64,000 nucleotides of DNA from Bin87 sp965220105 (GCA_965220105.1 OZ244811.1:4216001-4280000), one strand, 5' to 3'. Positions 1-8,881 are shown, counted from the stretch's first letter. Notes: generated from the letters alone by a model not told the origin. Translations and numbers: made by a program.

Positions 1-189
1 CGACTTGGCCAGCGCCAGCGCAACGGACCGGCCAAACCCTTCCAGGTAGTGGTAATCCTGCCCCAGGTAGTACTGGAAGATCTCCAGGGGCAGCGTTCCG
101 TCCTTGATGGCCGCCAGAAATGGGTGGGCGAAAATCTCCCCCCAGATGGGCGCGGCCTCGTCCCTGAGCTGCTGACTGAAGCTGGGCAT
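1..189 (-). CDS. tenA: TenA/thiaminase-2 family protein, N-terminal part
   Basis: The gene is cut by the left window edge; only the first 63 codons are present. The translation opens with MPSFSQQLRDEAAPIW and continues through a HPFLAAI segment and a QYYLGQDYHYL segment, which is the classic start of the TenA/THI-4 family (all-helical, heme-oxygenase-like fold). These enzymes hydrolyse aminopyrimidines in thiamine salvage or thiamine itself. The start codon lies 7 bases after the stop of the PIG-L gene on the same strand, so the two are probably cotranscribed. The catalytic Cys and C-terminal Glu cannot be seen, so salvage activity is a family-level inference. Confidence 0.85.
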   Translation of the reverse strand, partial: MPSFSQQLRDEAAPIWGEIFAHPFLAAIKDGTLPLEIFQYYLGQDYHYLEGFGRSVALALAKS

Positions 190-196
190 GTCGTCC

Positions 197-952
197 TCAC
201 ATATTGTCGGGCACGTCGTTGATGTACACCAGTTCCGCCGGGGAAGCAAATTCGCAACCGAATCCCTGGCCCACCGTGCGGGCATGGACGGTCAGAAACT
301 CAAACGGGCCCTCGCCCACGTCACCCAGATTGGCCAGGTACACTTTGTGCTCCCGCAACGAATTCAGCCCGGTTTCCCAATAGCCAGTCACGTCGACGGC
401 ATGGGTGGGTACGGTGGCGCCAAACACCGCCACGAAACGCACGTCGTTCCAGGGTTCGAGTCCTTCCTCCGTCAACTCGGGAAATATCCAGCGATTGCCG
501 GCGTCCCGCGCGGCGTCGCACACGGCCAGGCCAACCCACCGGTGGTCGGCCATGTTCAGGTGGCCGCTGGCGAACTGCAAATCGTGGTTGATCGTGAGCA
601 CGACCTCGGGCCGATATCGGCGAATCACCCGGCTCAAGTCCCGCCGCAGCGGTAATCCGTACTCGATTACTCCGTCCATGTGATCCAGGAACTCCACGGT
701 GTCCACGCCAACTACACGGGCGCTGTTGATTTCTTCCTGCGCCCGCAACGGCCCCACTTGGGACGGCGGCATGCTGTCGATGCCGGCCTCGCCCTTGCTT
801 ACTATAACGTACACGATCCGCTTGCCCTGCGCCGTCCACTTGGCCACGGCGCTGGCCGCTCCGTACTCCAGGTCATCCGGGTGGGCGACGATGGCGACGG
901 CGGTTTGCCAATCCTCCGGGACGGTGCGTAAACGGGGTGTGGATCGTAACAT
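197..952 (-). CDS. PIG-L family (LmbE-like) deacetylase
   Basis: A 251-residue protein with the family signature AHPDD at residues 23-27 and a downstream H-x5-DH segment (GHLNMADH) that completes the usual zinc site. PIG-L enzymes are zinc-dependent N-deacetylases acting on GlcNAc-type substrates, as in MshB, BshB and LmbE. Length and motif spacing are normal for the family. It lies directly upstream of tenA on the same strand. The substrate cannot be told from sequence; a role in bacillithiol or mycothiol-like thiol metabolism is only one possibility. Confidence 0.88.
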   Translation of the reverse strand: MLRSTPRLRTVPEDWQTAVAIVAHPDDLEYGAASAVAKWTAQGKRIVYVIVSKGEAGIDSMPPSQVGPLRAQEEINSARVVGVDTVEFLDHMDGVIEYGLPLRRDLSRVIRRYRPEVVLTINHDLQFASGHLNMADHRWVGLAVCDAARDAGNRWIFPELTEEGLEPWNDVRFVAVFGATVPTHAVDVTGYWETGLNSLREHKVYLANLGDVGEGPFEFLTVHARTVGQGFGCEFASPAELVYINDVPDNM

Positions 953-1006
953 CTTCCCTCCGGGGGTGTAGGGTGGGCCATCGGAAATCGCCGGAGGGAC
1001 ATGGTA

Positions 1007-1873
1007 TCAGAGGGTGCGAGGGCTTGGTACCGTCATGCGTGCAGATACCAGGGCGTCCTGTTGGCCCCGTTCGTTGTAGACGGTGATGAATACCTCGAAG
1101 GCAACTGCACCCGAATCGTAGACCTGACGTTGGGTCACCTTTGCCTCTCCGCGCAATACCTCGCTGCGGTTGGGCGGCGCGTGGAATCCGATGCCCAGGC
1201 TGCCTCCCCAACGGAAATCGTCGCCAAAGTAACCACTCAGCCAGCCTTCCAGCCAGCCGGCGACCGTGCCGGCCGCCAGGCTATCGTCGAACCCAAGGTC
1301 GACTCCGGCCAGCCGGCTACCCAGTGAACTCCAGGTAGCCAACGACAAACCCTGCGGCAACGCAAACTGCTCCGTCGGCAGAGTGTCCCCCACCGTCAAA
1401 TCAGCCGGGTTTGCCGTCGCCGCAGTTGGGTCGGTTCCCTCCCGCGACTGCGGTGGTTTGGCATTTCCCTCGAGGACCGACGAATCAGCGCCGGGCGCAT
1501 CGACGGCGCCAATCGCGTATGTCGCCTTTGACCGCAGAATTTCCGTGCCAATTTCGTCCACTGCAAACGCATCCACCAGCAATTGTGGCTGGTCTGGACT
1601 GCCGAGCACGTCTCGCAGCCACCCGCCCACCTGCACCCGGCGCCCCGGTATCGGAGGCCGGTAAAAATCGAACCCCTGCCAGATGGCGGTCAAAGGCAAT
1701 TGCCCGCACCGCTTTAGCAATAACGCACGGCAATCGTTCGCCAACAAGTTGGGATACCGCGAATTCTGGCCGGCCAGCCGTTGGTATTCAGCCAGCACTG
1801 CCTCGTCGATCAGGTATTCCAGGTTGCCCAGCTGATCCCCGGGGCGCAATCTCCCCAGATAGTCCGTCGACAT
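1007..1873 (-). CDS. MaoC-like (hot-dog fold) dehydratase domain protein
   Basis: 288 residues. The N-terminal half carries a hot-dog-like pattern (LRPGDQLGNLEYLID, then FDFYRPPIPGRRVQVGGWL), as in MaoC/FAS1A-type hydratases. The C-terminal half repeats a similar hot-dog pattern (SLGIGFHAPPNRSEVLRGEA, VYNERGQQ), separated by a Gly/Pro/Ala-rich linker, so it appears to be a double hot-dog protein. Such proteins hydrate enoyl-CoA or act as thioesterases. A classical MaoC catalytic Asp/His pair is not obvious, so the activity is uncertain. It is followed 6 bases upstream on the coding strand by the TPR gene and probably shares its transcript. Confidence 0.6.
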   Translation of the reverse strand: MSTDYLGRLRPGDQLGNLEYLIDEAVLAEYQRLAGQNSRYPNLLANDCRALLLKRCGQLPLTAIWQGFDFYRPPIPGRRVQVGGWLRDVLGSPDQPQLLVDAFAVDEIGTEILRSKATYAIGAVDAPGADSSVLEGNAKPPQSREGTDPTAATANPADLTVGDTLPTEQFALPQGLSLATWSSLGSRLAGVDLGFDDSLAAGTVAGWLEGWLSGYFGDDFRWGGSLGIGFHAPPNRSEVLRGEAKVTQRQVYDSGAVAFEVFITVYNERGQQDALVSARMTVPSPRTL

Positions 1874-1879
1874 TGCCGG

Positions 1880-2926
1880 CTATTCGACGACGCCAGCGCG
1901 GCGAGCGTATTCGCTCAAGTCCGCCGCCGCGGCGTCGCTGTCGCCCAGCGCCTCGTGGACAAACCCCCTACCCCGGTAAGCATCGTTCAGGTTGGGGTTT
2001 AGCTCGATGGCCCTGCTGAATGCGTCAATCGCCGCCCGGTATTCCTCCGTCGCCGCGCGCGAGTTGCCAAGCGACGCCCACACGGCTGCCAGATTTTCGT
2101 CCCGCGCCAGCGCCGTTTCGTATTCTCTGATGGCCGCCGTGTGATCTCCCAGATCCGCCCGCGCCACGCCCCGGTTGTGGCACAGCGTCGCGGTGTCCAT
2201 GCCGCAAGATTGAGCCGCGTCGAAGTCCACAATGGCCGCGGCGGGTTCACCCCGGTTTCTCCTGGCGATACCCCGGTTGTACAGCGCATTGGCGAAGGTG
2301 GGCACCAACGCAATTGCCGCGTCATAGTCGGCAATGGCAGCGTCGTAATCCCGCCGGTCGCTGTGCAGGTTCCCGCGGGCGTAGCGATAGTCGGCGTCGC
2401 CGGGACGCAGCTCGATGGCGCGGTCGTAGTAACCCAGCGCAGTATCCCGGTCTCCGGTATCGCGATACGCGATCCCCAGGTTGTAGTGGGCGTTGGAATG
2501 GTCCGGATTGATGCGGATGCACGCCATAAAATCCGCCACCGCCTCTTCGTAACGACCCAATGAAATGCGGGCGACGCCCCGGGCGTAGAAGTAATCAGCG
2601 TCGTCAGGTTCCAGGTCGATCGCCGCGGTGTAGTCGCTGATGGCATCCTCGTAGTAGCCCAGATGTCGCCGCACCACGCCCCGGGCGTAGTAGGGCACCG
2701 GGTACTGAGAGTCTGCCAGGATGGCGCGGGTGTAATCCGCCATCGCCTGCGTCAGGTTGCCCCCGTTCCGGTAGGCCAGGCCCCGGTAGTAGTAGGCCGG
2801 CGCAAACTCGTCATTCAACGCCAATGCGCTATTGAAGTCGGCGATGGCCGCCTCCAGTTGGCCAACCCGCAGCGCCAACTGGCCCCGCGCCGTGTAGTGG
2901 AATTCGGTGGGTAAATCGGTTGCCAT
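1880..2926 (-). CDS. Tetratricopeptide repeat protein
   Basis: 348 residues made almost entirely of about nine consecutive 34-residue TPR units, with repeated A-x-A-YYxRGxAxxxxG cores and AIADYDxAIxLxP second helices. There is no signal peptide, membrane segment or catalytic domain, so it is probably a cytoplasmic scaffold. It is transcribed ahead of the MaoC-like gene with a 6-base gap. The high internal repetition suggests growth by tandem duplication. The partner is unknown. Confidence 0.85.
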   Translation of the reverse strand: MATDLPTEFHYTARGQLALRVGQLEAAIADFNSALALNDEFAPAYYYRGLAYRNGGNLTQAMADYTRAILADSQYPVPYYARGVVRRHLGYYEDAISDYTAAIDLEPDDADYFYARGVARISLGRYEEAVADFMACIRINPDHSNAHYNLGIAYRDTGDRDTALGYYDRAIELRPGDADYRYARGNLHSDRRDYDAAIADYDAAIALVPTFANALYNRGIARRNRGEPAAAIVDFDAAQSCGMDTATLCHNRGVARADLGDHTAAIREYETALARDENLAAVWASLGNSRAATEEYRAAIDAFSRAIELNPNLNDAYRGRGFVHEALGDSDAAAADLSEYARRAGVVE

Positions 2927-2950
2927 GACGCGAATGAAACAGGTTACGGG

Positions 2951-3409
2951 CTAAAAATCCGACTCGTATAAATCGTACTCTGAATGCGACATCCCCAGTG
3001 ATTCGTAGGTTCGCTTCGCCACCGCGTTATCCCGCATCACGTAGAGCCGTATGCCGCGCACGTTACCAGCCTGCCCGGCCAGCTCCTGCAACCTGCCGTA
3101 CAAACGCCGGTAGACGCCCTGCCGTCGATGTTCGGCCTTGACATAAACGGACTGCACCCACCAAACCCAACCATTGCGCCAGTCGCTCCATTCGCCAGTG
3201 ACCATCAACTGACCTACCGGCGCGCCGTCGATTTCGGCCACCAGGTAGAACGCCTTGGACGGGTCGGCCAACGCTCCGTCCACTCCGGCCCGCAGCGTCT
3301 TCTGGTCCAGGACGATATCCTCGGATTCCAGCGCCATGGCGGCGTTGAATTCCACGATGGTGTGCGCGTCCCGTGCGGTTGCCCAGCGAATTTGGATGGG
3401 TTCGTTCAT
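2951..3409 (-). CDS. GNAT family N-acetyltransferase
   Basis: About 152 residues from the chosen ATG (MNEPIQIRWATARDA); the frame is open further upstream but that part does not resemble the family. The protein shows the GNAT beta-alpha start (IRWATARDAHTIVEF), the acetyl-CoA pyrophosphate-binding motif A (VKAEHRRQGVYRRL, with RRQGVY as the Q/RxxGxG/A loop) and the C-terminal R-L-Y-V-x7-A-x2-x-Y-E-S-L-G-M segment. It probably acetylates an amine or amino group; the substrate is unknown. It is divergent from the M20 peptidase gene across a roughly 140-bp intergenic region. Confidence 0.85.
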   Translation of the reverse strand: MNEPIQIRWATARDAHTIVEFNAAMALESEDIVLDQKTLRAGVDGALADPSKAFYLVAEIDGAPVGQLMVTGEWSDWRNGWVWWVQSVYVKAEHRRQGVYRRLYGRLQELAGQAGNVRGIRLYVMRDNAVAKRTYESLGMSHSEYDLYESDF

Positions 3410-3488
3410 ATCATTGCTCGGGACATTATTCGTCAGCGGGATGGGCTTCGTCAGGACGCACGGCCAATAAATTCTAGCCAACCTGCGC

Positions 3489-3494
3489 TATAAT
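3489..3494 (+). promoter_or_regulatory. -10 element (TATAAT) of the M20 peptidase gene
   Basis: A perfect TATAAT hexamer lies 54 bases before the peptidase ATG, in the same GCGCTATAAT context as other boxes in this window. No good -35 hexamer is visible 16-18 bases upstream. It would give a leader of about 47 nt that contains a GAGG ribosome-binding site just before the ATG. Confidence 0.5.
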
Positions 3495-3547
3495 AGGCAA
3501 CCTATCGTCCATCCGTCTATCGCCGTCCGACTGCCGCGAGGTTTCTC

Positions 3548-4630
3548 ATGCCGAATCAGGAACGATTGATCAACGATTTCAGCGACCTGGTGCGTATCGA
3601 CAGTCCTTCCGGAGAAGAGTGGGACGTGGCGCTGCACGTTTCGGAGCGCCTGGAAAACCTCGGTTTCCAGGTGGCCCGCGATGACCACGGAAACGTGATC
3701 GCCCGGGAAGATGGCGACCGCCCGTTGCTGCTGTCCGCACACATGGACACCGTCGATCCCGGACGCAGCATCCGACCCCAGGTCGTTGGTGAACGTATCA
3801 CATCCGACGGCAACACCATCCTGGGCGGGGACTGCAAGGCCGGCGTGGCCGCCATCCTGGAAGCATTGGAATCGGTGCGGGAAGACGCGCGCGCCCGACG
3901 CCCCGTGCAGGTCGTGTTCACCCGCGGAGAAGAAATTGGCCTGGTGGGCGCCTCCAACCTGGATTTCTCCATGATTACCGGCACCGAAGCGGTCGTCTTC
4001 GACGGCAACGGCCCGGTCAACACCATCACTGGCGCCAGCCCCACCTACATGGCCTTTGATGTCAACGTGCGCGGTCGCGGCGCTCACGCCGGCGTTGAGC
4101 CGGAGAAGGGTCTGTCCGCGATCAAAATCGCCAGCGACATCATCGCCGAGTTGCCCCAGGGCCGCATCGACAGCGAAACCACCTTTAACGTGGCAACCAT
4201 TACCGGCGGCACCGTCCGCAACGCCGTTCCGTCGGAAGCTTCCCTCACCGGCGAATTCCGCAGCATGAACATGGAGTCCCTGGAACTGCTCCGAATACAA
4301 TTGCTCGACGCCGTGTCCGCCATCCGCAGCCGGTACCAGGAGGCCGAAATTACCGAGAGCCTGGAGATGATGTTCCAAATGTATCGCCTCGACCCCAATG
4401 AAGCCACCGCACAGCTGGTAATGCGGGTCATGCGGGATATGGACCTCCAGCCCAACATCCAGCCCTCCGGGGGCGGCACCGACGGCAACGTCTTCCGCCT
4501 CAATGGCATCGAGAGCGTGGTGGTAGGGATGTCCACCAACCTGATGCACACCATCGACGAATACGTCGTAGTTCCAGACCTGATGAATACGGCCCGCTTC
4601 TGCGAACAGTTGATGACTTTCGGCGCGTAG
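3548..4630 (+). CDS. M20 family metallopeptidase (PepT-like)
   Basis: 360 residues. The metal-binding and catalytic motifs of the M20/M25/M40 clan are present: SAHMDTVDP near residues 63-71 (H and D), LGGDCKAGVAA (bridging Asp), and TRGEEIGLVGA (catalytic and metal Glu pair). GGGTDGN and an LMHTIDEYV segment near the C terminus complete the dimetal site. The dimerisation insert (VRGRGAHAGVEPEKG) is in the usual place. It resembles the PepT/YqjE group, which cleaves small peptides. The start is supported by GAGG 7 bases upstream. It is monocistronic, with RNase D convergent. Confidence 0.9.
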   Translation: MPNQERLINDFSDLVRIDSPSGEEWDVALHVSERLENLGFQVARDDHGNVIAREDGDRPLLLSAHMDTVDPGRSIRPQVVGERITSDGNTILGGDCKAGVAAILEALESVREDARARRPVQVVFTRGEEIGLVGASNLDFSMITGTEAVVFDGNGPVNTITGASPTYMAFDVNVRGRGAHAGVEPEKGLSAIKIASDIIAELPQGRIDSETTFNVATITGGTVRNAVPSEASLTGEFRSMNMESLELLRIQLLDAVSAIRSRYQEAEITESLEMMFQMYRLDPNEATAQLVMRVMRDMDLQPNIQPSGGGTDGNVFRLNGIESVVVGMSTNLMHTIDEYVVVPDLMNTARFCEQLMTFGA

Positions 4631-4661
4631 GCTCATCGCCGCTGGGCCGCGCCCCGGCGAG

Positions 4662-5852
4662 TCACCGGTCCATGGAACGGACAAATTGCTCCAGCCCGGA
4701 CCCGAATTCCGCCCGTTGCCAATGACGCACTTCGCCGTCTCCGCCGGCCAGCTCCCTTTCCATAACCCCGGGATGCAGCGCAATCCGCTCCAGGCTGCCC
4801 GTTGGCCAGATGTGGTTGACCGCCAGTTCAAGCTCTTCCCCGATGAAGGCCCGCCAACCCTTCAATCGATTTAGTCGATTGCGGCGCTCCGGCGTCCAGT
4901 CTTCGCCAGAGGATGATCGAGGAGGCTTGGGTATCTCTGGGTTGGTGAACCCCCTCTCGATGGCTTCGATCAGTTCACCGTAGCAGCGCACTCCCAGCAT
5001 TCCCCCCAGCCTGTGGGGCACCTGCCCGTTGGATTGCGCCAGTTGCAGCAGGTCGTCGTTGCTGGATGCTATGGTGGGAGGCACATCCCACATGCAGGCT
5101 TTGTCGTCACGGAAGGCGTAGAGTTCCTGGAGGATTGCCGCCTCACGCGGCGACAGGGAATCCCAACCGCGGACCCTCCGATACGCCGTGTCCAATGGCT
5201 CTTCCGGCGCGTAGCGCAAATTCTGCAACCGCTCGCATTCCTCCTGCACCCATTCCAGCCGATTGGTTTTCTGCAATCGGTAACGCAGTTCGTCCGCCAG
5301 GGGCAGCAGGTACTGCACGTCGCCGGCAGCGTAGTCCAGCGCCGCCCGGGACAGGGGCCGCAACCCCCAGTGAGACATCTGCAGCTTGCGGTCCTTGGAG
5401 ATTGCCACCCCGGCAAACTCTTCCAGCACCGCGCCCAGATTGGGACGGGCAACGCCGAGGAATCGGGCAGCCTGGCCGGTATCAAAGAGGTTTTCCACCG
5501 CAAACCCGTAGTCGCGGTCGAAGAAACGAATGTCTTCCTCGCTGCCGTGGATCACCTTGACGATGGACTCGTTCGACAGCAGTTCCCCAAAGGAAGCAAA
5601 GTCCTTTACCGCCAGAGGATCGACCAAATAGGTTTGATTCCCGTCGGAGACCTGAATCAGGCAAATGCGTTCCCGGTAGGCGAAGCGCCCGTTGCGCTCC
5701 GTGTCCAGCGCCAGTTGCGGAGCGCGTGCCAGCGTGTCGGCGACGGCATCCCAATCGGCTTGGGTATCTATGTAACGGTATTGAATGGGCAACGGATGAA
5801 ATCTGCGCCGTGCTGCTCTTGGCGTATGGGTTTGCGGTGCGTAGTGTAGCAC
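4662..5852 (-). CDS. rnd: Ribonuclease D
   Basis: 396 residues. The DEDDy exonuclease domain occupies about residues 20-200: DTERNGRF (Exo I), VIHGSEEDIRFF (Exo II) and the Y-x3-D motif in YAAGDVQYL (Exo III). An HRDC domain follows (SPREAAILQELYAFRDDKA), and there is a further C-terminal helical segment. RNase D trims 3' ends of tRNA and other stable RNAs. The first 16 or so residues (HTPRAARRR) look non-conserved, so the true start may be slightly downstream. It is convergent with the M20 peptidase and divergent from the aldolase. Confidence 0.92.
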   Translation of the reverse strand: MLHYAPQTHTPRAARRRFHPLPIQYRYIDTQADWDAVADTLARAPQLALDTERNGRFAYRERICLIQVSDGNQTYLVDPLAVKDFASFGELLSNESIVKVIHGSEEDIRFFDRDYGFAVENLFDTGQAARFLGVARPNLGAVLEEFAGVAISKDRKLQMSHWGLRPLSRAALDYAAGDVQYLLPLADELRYRLQKTNRLEWVQEECERLQNLRYAPEEPLDTAYRRVRGWDSLSPREAAILQELYAFRDDKACMWDVPPTIASSNDDLLQLAQSNGQVPHRLGGMLGVRCYGELIEAIERGFTNPEIPKPPRSSSGEDWTPERRNRLNRLKGWRAFIGEELELAVNHIWPTGSLERIALHPGVMERELAGGDGEVRHWQRAEFGSGLEQFVRSMDR

Positions 5853-5891
5853 AAGCCGCGCGACCCACCGCCCCCGCCGAATCCCCCGTGC

Positions 5892-5897
5892 TATACT
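5892..5897 (+). promoter_or_regulatory. -10 element (TATACT) of the aldolase gene
   Basis: TATACT in a GTGCTATACTCCCGCC context lies 32 bases before the aldolase ATG, giving a leader of about 26 nt that holds AGGAG at 5914-5918. No convincing -35 is seen. Confidence 0.4.
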
Positions 5898-5929
5898 CCC
5901 GCCAACCCGAGCCAGGAGTACACAACAAC

Positions 5930-6712
5930 ATGAGCGGCGCAGACCTCAAAGCCATCCTCAACAGTGGAGGCCGCATTTTCGGCACCATGATCAGCGTTAA
6001 CCGCAATCCCCGTTGGATACCCATAATGGACGGCGTGGGCCTGGACTACGTGATAATTGACACCGAGCATAATCCGCGCAGCCGGGGCGAACTGGGCGAC
6101 TACCTGGCCATGTTCGCCACCACCACCGTCGTGCCCATCGTTCGCATTCCGATCCCCGATTCCCACTACGTGACCATGGCCATCGACGCCGGCGCCCAGG
6201 GCATCCTGGCCCCCTACTGCGAAACCGTAGACCAGGTGCGCGAAGTGGTGAAGGCCGCCAAGTTCCGACCTCTCAAGGGCGCCGCCGCCGAAACCGCCCT
6301 GGCCTCCGGCGAGTTCCCCAGCGCGGCCAGCCGGGAATACCTGGAAGCCCGCAACCGGGATAATATCTGCATCATCGGCATTGAAAGCCAGGCTGCCGTG
6401 GATAACCTGGATGCCATCCTCAGCGTTCCGCAGATCGACGCAATCTTCGTCGGCCCCAACGACATGAGCATCTCCCTGGGCGTGCCCGACGACTATGCCC
6501 AGGAGGTCTACAAGACTACCGTCAAGAGCGTCATCGACGAGTGCGAAGCCCACGGTCTGCCCACGCTCGTGCACCACCAGACGCCCGAGCTGTCCGAATA
6601 TTGGATTGAGCAGGGCGCACGCTTCGTCCTCCACGGCACCGACCGCCGGGCCATGGCCGAAGGCTTCCGCACCGAGTTCAATCGCCTCCGGAATAAGGCC
6701 GGCAACCTGTAA
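5930..6712 (+). CDS. HpcH/HpaI aldolase family protein
   Basis: 260 residues from the ATG that follows AGGAG by 11 bases; the longer open frame upstream overlaps the RNase D promoter region and is not coding-like. It is a TIM-barrel class II aldolase: IDTEHNPRS corresponds to the D-x-E-H substrate/metal region. AIDAGAQGILAPYCET is the usual GA-x-G-I-x-x-P core. GIESQAAVDNLDAI followed by AIFVGPNDMSISLG is the metal-binding E...D pattern. These enzymes cleave 2-keto-3-deoxy acids to pyruvate or glyoxylate plus an aldehyde. The substrate is not predictable. RPLKG stands where many relatives have a PxGxRG loop, so the phosphate-binding region may differ. Confidence 0.85.
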   Translation: MSGADLKAILNSGGRIFGTMISVNRNPRWIPIMDGVGLDYVIIDTEHNPRSRGELGDYLAMFATTTVVPIVRIPIPDSHYVTMAIDAGAQGILAPYCETVDQVREVVKAAKFRPLKGAAAETALASGEFPSAASREYLEARNRDNICIIGIESQAAVDNLDAILSVPQIDAIFVGPNDMSISLGVPDDYAQEVYKTTVKSVIDECEAHGLPTLVHHQTPELSEYWIEQGARFVLHGTDRRAMAEGFRTEFNRLRNKAGNL

Positions 6713-6763
6713 TCCACGCCCGTCGGTCTGGAACCCCGGGTGAGCCAACCGGGCCGCTGCCGT

Positions 6764-7048
6764 TCAGTTGCGGGAGCGGCCTTCCCATCGCTCCCGCAGC
6801 GCAGCGATGTATACCCGTTCGTAGTCGCCGTGATGGGCGTTGGAAGGGTCGTCCGCCAGGCGTTCGGCCCACATGTATTCCACGTCGGCCCACACTATGG
6901 GGAACTTGGGACGGTCGAAAAAGGCGGCAACGGCATCGAAGGGCGTCGCCTCCTCCACGTAGCCGAGCATTTGAAAATTGTCGTACAGATTGCCCTGCTC
7001 CGACACGAAACGGCCCTTCATCGCCGCCATCACCAGATAATTGGGCAT
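6764..7048 (-). CDS. Hypothetical protein, 94 residues
   Basis: A compact 94-residue frame beginning MPNYLVMAAMKGRF, acidic and aromatic-rich, with no signal peptide, membrane segment or recognised motif. It lies downstream of the thiolase on the same strand, 79 bases after its stop, and could be its last operon member. Codon usage resembles its neighbours and no better frame exists here, so I think it is real, but I do not recognise the family. Confidence 0.6.
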   Translation of the reverse strand: MPNYLVMAAMKGRFVSEQGNLYDNFQMLGYVEEATPFDAVAAFFDRPKFPIVWADVEYMWAERLADDPSNAHHGDYERVYIAALRERWEGRSRN

Positions 7049-7127
7049 AATCAGACACCGTGCCAGTGCGTTGGGCGAATCGCCCGGTTGTTCCGCTACC
7101 TGTACTGCCGGCTGACCACGCAGCCGG

Positions 7128-8282
7128 CTACCTGGTCAGGATGTGCACCGTGGTCACATCTCCGGCGCCGGAGCATTGCGCCACACCAACCCGCGGATTC
7201 TCGACCTGCCTTGGGCCGGCCTCCCCGCGCAGTTGCATAACGGTTTCGTGCACCATGCGGATGCCCGTCGCGCCAAAGGGATGCCCCATCGCCAGCAATC
7301 CGCCGTCGGTATTCACGGGAATGTCGCCGGTCAGCGCCGTGCGGCCCTCCACCGTCGCCTGCCACGCCTCGCCGTAAGGTACCAGGTGCAATGCCTCGAT
7401 CTGCTGCAACTCTCCGATCGTCGCTGCGTCATGCACCTGCACCAGGTCGACGTCCTCGGGGCCAATGCCGGCCATCTCGTACGCCTGTAGCGCGGCCGGC
7501 TCAGTGCGGTAAGGGCTGAACGCCGAGTGGTCGCTGCCCCGTCCGTTGTAGGACCCTGAGGTCAGGGCGGCGGCGGCAATCCGGATGGCGCGGCGCCGGT
7601 CGATGCCATAGGTGTCCAGCATATCGGCAGCGCACAGCACCGCAGCGGCTCCGCCCTCGCTGGTCGGGCAGCACTGGTAGAGCGTCAGCGGGTCGGCTAT
7701 GAGCCGGGAATTGAGCACATCCTCCACCGAGTAGGTTTCCTTGCGGTGTGCGTAGGGGTTCAGCGACGCGTTCTGCCGGGCTTTCACCGTCACCTGGGCC
7801 AGCGCCGATACCGGGGCCCCGGTCTCTTCCATGTATCGCGTCATTCGTAGCGCATAGCCGGCCATCATGTGGTCGCCGCCGATGTAGCGGGCCGGACTGT
7901 TCTCTGCCGTCACCGTAACCGGGCCGCCGGGCACCTTTTCCGCGCCGAAAGCCAGCGCCATGTCGAAAACGCCCGACGTAATTCCCCAATAGGCCTGCCA
8001 GAATGCCGTGGAGCCACTGGAGCAGGCGTTTTCCACGTTGATGATGGGCACGCCCGTCAATCCCAACTGGGCCAGCGTCGTCTCCCCCACCGACATGCCG
8101 TGGTAGTACACGTGGCCGAAGTAGGCCACCGGTATCGCGTTCCAGGGTACGCCGGAGTCCTCCAGCGCCGATACCACCGCGTCCCTCGCCAGGTCCGACA
8201 GGTTTTGCCCGGGGAACCGGCCAAACGGATGCAGGCCCACGCCCACCACCATGACTTCGCGACCGGGACGAAACTGAGTCAT
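7128..8282 (-). CDS. Thiolase family protein (SCP2/acetyl-CoA acetyltransferase-like)
   Basis: 384 residues from the ATG giving MTQFRPGREVMVVGVG; the open frame further upstream runs into an intergenic repeat. The nucleophilic Cys is in NVENACSSGSTAF, the catalytic His in GHPFGATG, and the third conserved Cys region near the end in VAQCSGAGD. This is the SCP-x/thiolase-like subgroup that condenses or cleaves acyl-CoAs. A DUF35 Zn-ribbon/OB-fold gene lies immediately upstream on the same strand; such proteins are typical partner subunits of this thiolase group. The pair probably works in short-chain or branched acyl-CoA breakdown. Confidence 0.88.
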   Translation of the reverse strand: MTQFRPGREVMVVGVGLHPFGRFPGQNLSDLARDAVVSALEDSGVPWNAIPVAYFGHVYYHGMSVGETTLAQLGLTGVPIINVENACSSGSTAFWQAYWGITSGVFDMALAFGAEKVPGGPVTVTAENSPARYIGGDHMMAGYALRMTRYMEETGAPVSALAQVTVKARQNASLNPYAHRKETYSVEDVLNSRLIADPLTLYQCCPTSEGGAAAVLCAADMLDTYGIDRRRAIRIAAAALTSGSYNGRGSDHSAFSPYRTEPAALQAYEMAGIGPEDVDLVQVHDAATIGELQQIEALHLVPYGEAWQATVEGRTALTGDIPVNTDGGLLAMGHPFGATGIRMVHETVMQLRGEAGPRQVENPRVGVAQCSGAGDVTTVHILTR

Positions 8283-8294
8283 AATTCCCCCTGT

Positions 8295-8325
8295 TGTCAT
8301 TGCGAGCGGAGCGCGGCAAGCTCGT
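8295..8325 (+). repeat. Dispersed intergenic repeat, TGTCATTGCGAGC type
   Basis: The element reads TGTCATTGCGAGCGGAGC and then GCGGCAAGCTCGTC. Near-copies occur at 12676, 16755 and (variant form) 33153. It sits between the DUF35 and thiolase genes. This type of short repeat is known from many genomes, where its spurious translation reads HCERSEA-like. Confidence 0.7.
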
Positions 8326-8364
8326 CGTGGCAGTAACGGCGGTTCACCGCCCAACCACCGAGCG

Positions 8365-8769
8365 CTACGCTGGCCGCCATTTGTATACGGCCCGCTCCGA
8401 GTCGTCCACGCCGTCCATGGCCACAACCTGCAACGCCAGTGTCACCGGCATTCCCACCGCCAGGTCGTCGTGTTTGCAATCAATGACCTCCGCCAGCACG
8501 TGGGGGCCTTCGGGCAACTCAACCTCGCCCAGCACGTACGGCACCGGACCCGGCCATCCCGCCGGAGGCACTCGGACGATGGTGTAGCTGTACAGCAGTC
8601 CGTCAGTGGCCAGTTCAACGCCTTCCAGATGCCGCGACGAGCAGGACTGGCAGAACGTAGCCGGCCCAAACACCACCACGCCGCACTGGCTACAACGCAT
8701 CCCCAGCAGCACGCCGCCCCGACCATCATCGGTCAGACGGAGGCATCGCTCATCAACGGATTCAGGCAT
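8365..8769 (-). CDS. DUF35-type Zn-ribbon/OB-fold protein, thiolase partner
   Basis: 134 residues from MPESVDERCLRL. The rubredoxin-like zinc ribbon is CSQCG at about residues 27-31 followed by CQSCSS, and the OB-fold half follows (LYSYTIVRVPPAG, PYVLGEVELPEG, VGMPVTL). DUF35 proteins form complexes with thiolases or HMG-CoA-synthase-like enzymes and are thought to help substrate or CoA handling. It lies 82 bases before the thiolase start, with a dispersed repeat in the gap, and the two are probably one transcript. Confidence 0.88.
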   Translation of the reverse strand: MPESVDERCLRLTDDGRGGVLLGMRCSQCGVVVFGPATFCQSCSSRHLEGVELATDGLLYSYTIVRVPPAGWPGPVPYVLGEVELPEGPHVLAEVIDCKHDDLAVGMPVTLALQVVAMDGVDDSERAVYKWRPA

Positions 8770-8863
8770 AAACGCTCTCCGGCGCCGACGCATCGGCAAC
8801 GGCGGGAATGGACTGCCAGCAGTGTAAGACGCCCCCAAATCGGTGTCAAACGACGGCACGCCT

Positions 8864-8869
8864 TATACT
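8864..8869 (+). promoter_or_regulatory. -10 element (TATACT) of the gluzincin lipoprotein gene
   Basis: TATACT ends one base before the first of three clustered ATG codons (8870, 8873, 8882). A start of transcription 6-7 bases downstream would exclude the first two ATGs and leave a leader of about 6 nt before 8882. No -35 box is clear. Confidence 0.4.
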
Positions 8870-8881
8870 ATGATGACTTCC

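Noticed and set aside
3488..4831. 447-codon frame antisense to the M20 peptidase gene
   Set aside because: It covers a gene with complete catalytic motifs and has no recognisable domain itself.
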